Part shown: positions 63,395-64,000 of the stretch, in pieces
Layout of the letters: every line of letters begins with the position of its first letter
Numbering within the stretch: position 1 is the stretch's first letter
Assembly: GCA_944388045.1 (NCBI GenBank)
Contig: CALXHG010000001.1
Span: forward strand, 1 to 64,000
Direction: 5' to 3'
Length of the DNA: 64,000 bases
Source: an uncultured Clostridia bacterium
GTDB taxonomy: Bacteria; Bacillota; Clostridia; TANB77; CAG-508
Translations under genes and position numbers: made by a program
Notes under the pieces: generated by a model
Seen by the model: only the letters and a program-made list of their open reading frames with translations
Database searches by the model: none
Told to the model about the DNA's origin: nothing

Positions 63395-64000
63395 ATGATA
63401 ACAGGTAGCTTACAAAAAAAGAAAGGTCTTTATTATGCTGTTTTAAATTTATATGATGACTATGGAAAAAGAAAACCAAAATAGATTCCTACTGGTTATA
63501 CTATAAAAGGAAACAAGAAAAAGGCTGAGGAAAAATTAGAACAATTTAAAATTGAATATGAACAAAAATCAAAAATAAAATTAAGAGATCCAAATATATA
63601 TGATAAATACAAAAATATTTTATTTTGTGATTATATGTTGGAATGGTTAGAGAAACAAAAAGGAAAAGTCGAACAAACAACTTATATAGGTTATGAACAG
63701 GTTATTAAAGGTAGATTATACAAATACTTTAAAGCAAAGAAAATTAAATTAGTAGATTTGAAACCTAAGCATATTCAAGATTTTTTCGATTTACTGTTTA
63801 GTGAAGGACTTTCAGGAAATACTATAAAACATTATAGGGCAAATATAAGTAAAGCTTTAAAAGGTGCAGTTATTACCGAGATTATTGATAGTAACCCTGC
63901 TACTAAATTAGAGCCTATAAAAGTAAAAGAATATACCGCAGATTATTATACTCAAGATGAATTATTAAATTTAATGGAAATAATAAAAACTACACCTATT
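63395..64000 (+). pseudogene. int: Tyrosine integrase with early TAG, cut by window edge
   Basis: A phage/ICE-type tyrosine recombinase starts at ATG 63395 after AAAGGAG. The N-terminal AP2-like DNA-binding arm (MITGSLQKKKGLYYAVL, DDYGKRKPK) is interrupted by TAG at 63482-63484. The next residues IPTGYTIKGNKKKAEE, SAM-like core-binding domain (FCDYMLEWLEKQKG; YEQVIKGRLYKYF) continue in the same frame to the window end. Relatives have Trp at the stop position (KxKWIxTGY), so TGG has become TAG. The catalytic domain is off the window. Probably inactive unless the TAG is suppressed. Confidence 0.75.

Noticed and set aside
1..64000. CRISPR arrays and tRNA or rRNA genes
   Set aside because: No regularly spaced repeats and no T-loop or rRNA-like GC-rich blocks were seen in a reading of both strands.

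Overview
The window comes from a very AT-rich, spore-forming, Gram-positive anaerobe, most likely an uncultured gut Clostridia. The clues are the sporulation protease YabG, Veg, RicT, SigA beside DnaG, a PrkC/PrpC/RsgA/RlmN cluster in the Bacillus-Clostridium order, an IPHTG sorting signal, AGA-dominated arginine codons and AGGAGG-type ribosome binding sites. No tRNA, rRNA or CRISPR array was seen.

Layout. (a) 1-8.3 kb is a decaying, defence-like region. It holds a broken Fic gene, an AbiE toxin-antitoxin pair with a palindromic operator, a Nudix gene with an internal deletion, and a four-gene operon of two PD-(D/E)XK nuclease-like proteins, an RNase J-like beta-CASP hydrolase and a catalytically dead PolC relative; a DUF1848 remnant follows. 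(b) 8.3-28.8 kb is core chromosome: a heterodimeric ABC exporter, ychF, ferredoxin, ricT, holB, lepB, veg, yabG, nth, an asnO-type asparagine synthetase, rpoD, dnaG and leuS. Palindrome-nested repeats are scattered through it. (c) 28.8-42.7 kb is a long Bat-like operon (MoxR, DUF58, two VWA proteins, TPR) with zinc-ribbon membrane proteins, a membrane metallopeptidase and a pseudo-trypsin; HtrA and a sortase-anchored Big_2 protein lie just upstream. (d) 42.8-54.8 kb carries rsgA, prkC, prpC, rlmN, a U32 peptidase, ogg, a small HD hydrolase inside a 576-bp inverted-repeat element, a Lon-like protease, mtnN and a methyltransferase. (e) 54.9-64 kb is a mobile-element graveyard: two MobV relaxase remnants, each with a convergent cargo gene, an IS3-family element, a par-like type I toxin-antitoxin locus, and the regulator/xis/int end of another element that runs off the window.

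Most notable observation. In roughly 16,000 codons of chromosomal-type genes I found only five in-frame CGG codons. Four of them (two in the asparagine synthetase, one in a Bat VWA protein, one in a membrane protein) sit exactly where the conserved reading frame moves by +1. In all four, skipping the C gives a glycine codon, and the codon before is NCA or NCT. The two shifts in the synthetase restore both a mid-protein motif and the conserved C-terminus and give 631 residues. This points to +1 recoding at NCW-CGG-W, or a very specific artefact. The fifth CGG lies in a tail donated by a mobile repeat. Two foreign cargo genes also contain ordinary CGG codons, but without NCW before them.

Other leads are the dead-PolC nuclease operon, the type I toxin-antitoxin locus with two complementary contact regions, and a family of structured repeats sharing a core around AATGTTCRCG and AGTGAAAGRG.
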